A stretch of DNA of 64,000 nucleotides from positions 1-64,000 of the forward strand of contig CANMSA010000024.1 of NCBI GenBank assembly GCA_947500385.1, in the 5' to 3' direction. The notes beneath the pieces were generated by a model, which was given only the letters and a program-made list of their open reading frames with translations, did no database searches and was not told the DNA's origin. Source of the stretch: an uncultured Flavobacteriaceae bacterium (GTDB lineage Bacteria; Bacteroidota; Bacteroidia; Flavobacteriales; Flavobacteriaceae). Every line of letters begins with the position of its first letter. Positions within the stretch are counted from its first letter, which is position 1. Positions 62,453 through 64,000 of this stretch are shown here, piece after piece. The translations under genes were made by a program, and so were the position numbers.

Positions 62453-62917
62453 TTAATGTGGGGCTATCCCATGTATTAAGAAATTGAAGGTACAAGCTAC
62501 GATTAATTCTTCTTTTCTAAAAGTACTCGCTTCTATTGTGCAGAGGCTAAAACCGGTATCATCAAATCTCGAAATCAACTTCCCTTTGGTAATGATGCGC
62601 TCGTGTGCTTTGGGTAGATCAAGGATTTTTACTTTTTTGATTGCACTGATATAGGCAATGACCTTTCCGGTGATTTCCCCAGATCCTTTTTTTACGACAT
62701 AGCTCTGTGCCACTATCGCCGCGCAGCTTTGCGCTGCATTTTCAATAAGGCCGGGTTCGGTAAGGTAGTTGTCTTTTACGAATATACAAGTGGGTTCAAT
62801 GTCAAAATAGGTTTCTACGGAGTCCGAATCCAAGAAAGGCATGCTGCTCGTCATGAGCATGGGCTCCCGGTGTGGCAGGTATTTCTGAATGGCTATGTTG
62901 CGTCGTACGTGTTCCAC
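62453..62917 (-). CDS. ApeP-like hotdog dehydratase, second subunit type
   Basis: This is a 154-residue hotdog protein. LPHREPMLMTSSMPFLDSDSV and PGLIENAAQSCAA give the ApeP/ApeI look. The position of the active-site His (HFLAPG in its neighbour) reads NYLTEPG, so it is probably the non-catalytic half of a heterodimeric dehydratase. It starts directly next to the stop of the paralogue upstream. Confidence 0.75.
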   Translation of the reverse strand: MEHVRRNIAIQKYLPHREPMLMTSSMPFLDSDSVETYFDIEPTCIFVKDNYLTEPGLIENAAQSCAAIVAQSYVVKKGSGEITGKVIAYISAIKKVKILDLPKAHERIITKGKLISRFDDTGFSLCTIEASTFRKEELIVACTFNFLIHGIAPH

Positions 62918-63355
62918 TTAACTGGCCAGGGCCGTTTTCATTTCACTTTTCGCTAGTACTTTTCCGTCACAGCAAACTTGTGCCGCTACTAGGGTTATGC
63001 CCATGATATCGTGAAGAATTTCTACGGTCGTTTCCAATTCGGCATTCACTTTTGGCAGCGAATGTACGGTTGCTTTTTTGATAGCGCCGATATATCCTAC
63101 AGGGGCCGCCTGTTGCTTCAAATAGTATTTATATCCGGTATGTAGCGCTACTGTTTGCGCCATATTCTCGATCAAACCGGGGGCCAGAAAATGACTGTCA
63201 AAAGTGAAAAGGTTATCCTTCGGAATCGTAAAGCCCGAAACAATCTTGGTATCCGAAAAATAAAACAATTTATCTACCATGACGAAGGGCGGTTTTTGAG
63301 GTACAAGTTCCTCTAAAAGCCTCTTGTCCGTTATCGGTTTTTCGAGCAGGTTCAT
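62918..63355 (-). CDS. ApeI/ApeP-like hotdog dehydratase, catalytic subunit type
   Basis: This 145-residue hotdog protein has DSHFLAPGLIENMAQTVALH, which keeps the His and Glu-Asn expected of a 3-hydroxyacyl-ACP dehydratase. LVPQKPPFVMVDKL stands where the HRxPM motif lies in relatives, with His changed to Gln. It is paired with the following gene, as in aryl polyene systems where the dehydratase is a heterodimer. One base separates it from the KASIII gene upstream. Confidence 0.8.
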   Translation of the reverse strand: MNLLEKPITDKRLLEELVPQKPPFVMVDKLFYFSDTKIVSGFTIPKDNLFTFDSHFLAPGLIENMAQTVALHTGYKYYLKQQAAPVGYIGAIKKATVHSLPKVNAELETTVEILHDIMGITLVAAQVCCDGKVLAKSEMKTALAS

Positions 63356-63356
63356 G

Positions 63357-64000
63357 TTAATGCACAGTTAGGTAGGCGTACGTATAGGCAAACCTGGCGC
63401 TTTCGGGCACAAACAACAAAATGCGATCTCCTTTTTTAAGTTGCTTTGAGTGAAAGAGTTCCTCTAACATCACATAGATAGAAGCCGACCCTATATTACC
63501 GACCTTTTCCAGATTTATAAACCATTTGTCCCATGGCATCTCCACGCCCTGGTCTTTCATTTCATCATAAAATCCCTGTTTGAAAAAATAAGAGGATATA
63601 TGGGGAAGGTAGTAATCTACATCATCGGGGGTAATCCCATGCTTGTCATATGCCTTTTTAAGGCTATCAACGGCCTTCACCAAAATATGTTCGCCCAACA
63701 GTTTTACATCCTGTTTTACCGAAAAAAGGGATTGTTTTCCCCATTGGTCCGAAGGGTAATCACTCCAGGGTTTTAGACTGCCATCATCCAATTTTTCGCC
63801 TCCCGAGTACATGCAGGTTTCCATTTCGAACGCATAGGAAAAGCCTTCCATCCATTCAATTTTGAGGGAAATAGGTCCCTTAGGGCTATTTTCCAACAAT
63901 ACGGCCCCTGCACCATCAGAAAGCATCCATCGTAAAAAATCTTTTTCAAAAGCCAAAATGGGATTGGTCTCCAACCGATTCAAGGCGGTCATCTCGTCTT
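63357..64000 (-). CDS. DarB-like ketoacyl synthase III (C-terminal part, gene runs off the window)
   Basis: The frame is open to the right edge, so the N-terminus and the catalytic Cys lie outside. The visible part has the KASIII C-terminal landmarks LSDGAGAVLLEN, the His in YLPHISSYF and the Asn in VGNIGSASIYVMLEEL, two of the three catalytic residues. The segment KGPISLKIEWMEGFSYAFE and the neighbourhood match DarB of dialkylresorcinol/flexirubin pathways, which condenses two acyl chains into the cyclohexanedione precursor. The assignment leans on context. Confidence 0.8.
   Translation of the reverse strand, partial: DEMTALNRLETNPILAFEKDFLRWMLSDGAGAVLLENSPKGPISLKIEWMEGFSYAFEMETCMYSGGEKLDDGSLKPWSDYPSDQWGKQSLFSVKQDVKLLGEHILVKAVDSLKKAYDKHGITPDDVDYYLPHISSYFFKQGFYDEMKDQGVEMPWDKWFINLEKVGNIGSASIYVMLEELFHSKQLKKGDRILLFVPESARFAYTYAYLTVH

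Overview
The window looks like a chromosome segment of a marine Flavobacteriaceae bacterium (Bacteroidota), of the Maribacter/Zobellia/Arenibacter kind. The evidence is low-to-medium GC, many LFGC/LASC-type lipoproteins, promoters resembling TAnnTTTG, Bacteroidota-type RHS proteins, an epimerase-like threonine dehydrogenase, DUF4348/DUF4488/DUF6265/DUF2652 proteins, and a flexirubin-type aryl polyene pigment cluster. The genus is an inference.

Layout. (1) 56-182: tRNA-Arg(CCT) and a terminator. (2) 804-13222: an RHS locus. A secreted SpvB-like YD-repeat protein and a small lipocalin-like protein precede a 2053-residue RHS protein. Its variable tip carries the zinc-ligand pattern of LAS-type (VanX/MepA-like) peptidoglycan peptidases. 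Three lipoproteins follow; the first has an SH3-like C-terminus and is the best immunity candidate. (3) 13379-18930: a block bounded by a 164-bp direct repeat. It holds a dead LysR regulator gene, an SbtA-type bicarbonate permease with small companions, an Hsp20-like protein, a true Hsp20 and a DegP/HtrA protease. (4) 19197-22631: a lipoprotein, then a LolD/FtsX-type ABC transporter overlapping the first of two paralogous secreted CFFC proteins. (5) 22713-38678: mostly minus-strand housekeeping and accessory genes (threonine dehydrogenase, NTF2-like protein, DUF2652 protein, M28 peptidase, CBS protein, pentapeptide protein, VPS10/BNR-like protein, M20 amidohydrolase).

(6) About 38916-64000 and beyond the right edge: a nearly continuous minus-strand run of about 25 genes, often overlapping by 4-20 bases, that matches flexirubin/aryl-polyene clusters. 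The assembly core is a DarB-like KASIII (partial), two full ketosynthases with Cys, one ketosynthase-like protein lacking all catalytic residues, a half-length ketosynthase-like protein, an acyl carrier protein, three hotdog dehydratase-like proteins and a thioesterase. Export and attachment are suggested by an ABC-2 transporter, a fused MMPL transporter/acyltransferase, LolA and LolB-like proteins, a GT2-DUF2062 protein and a BtrH-type acyltransferase. Tailoring candidates are a CrtI-like oxidoreductase, a cupin/JmjC-like protein, a C45 N-terminal-nucleophile hydrolase and a phenylacetate-CoA-ligase-like enzyme.

I saw no transposase, integrase or CRISPR array.
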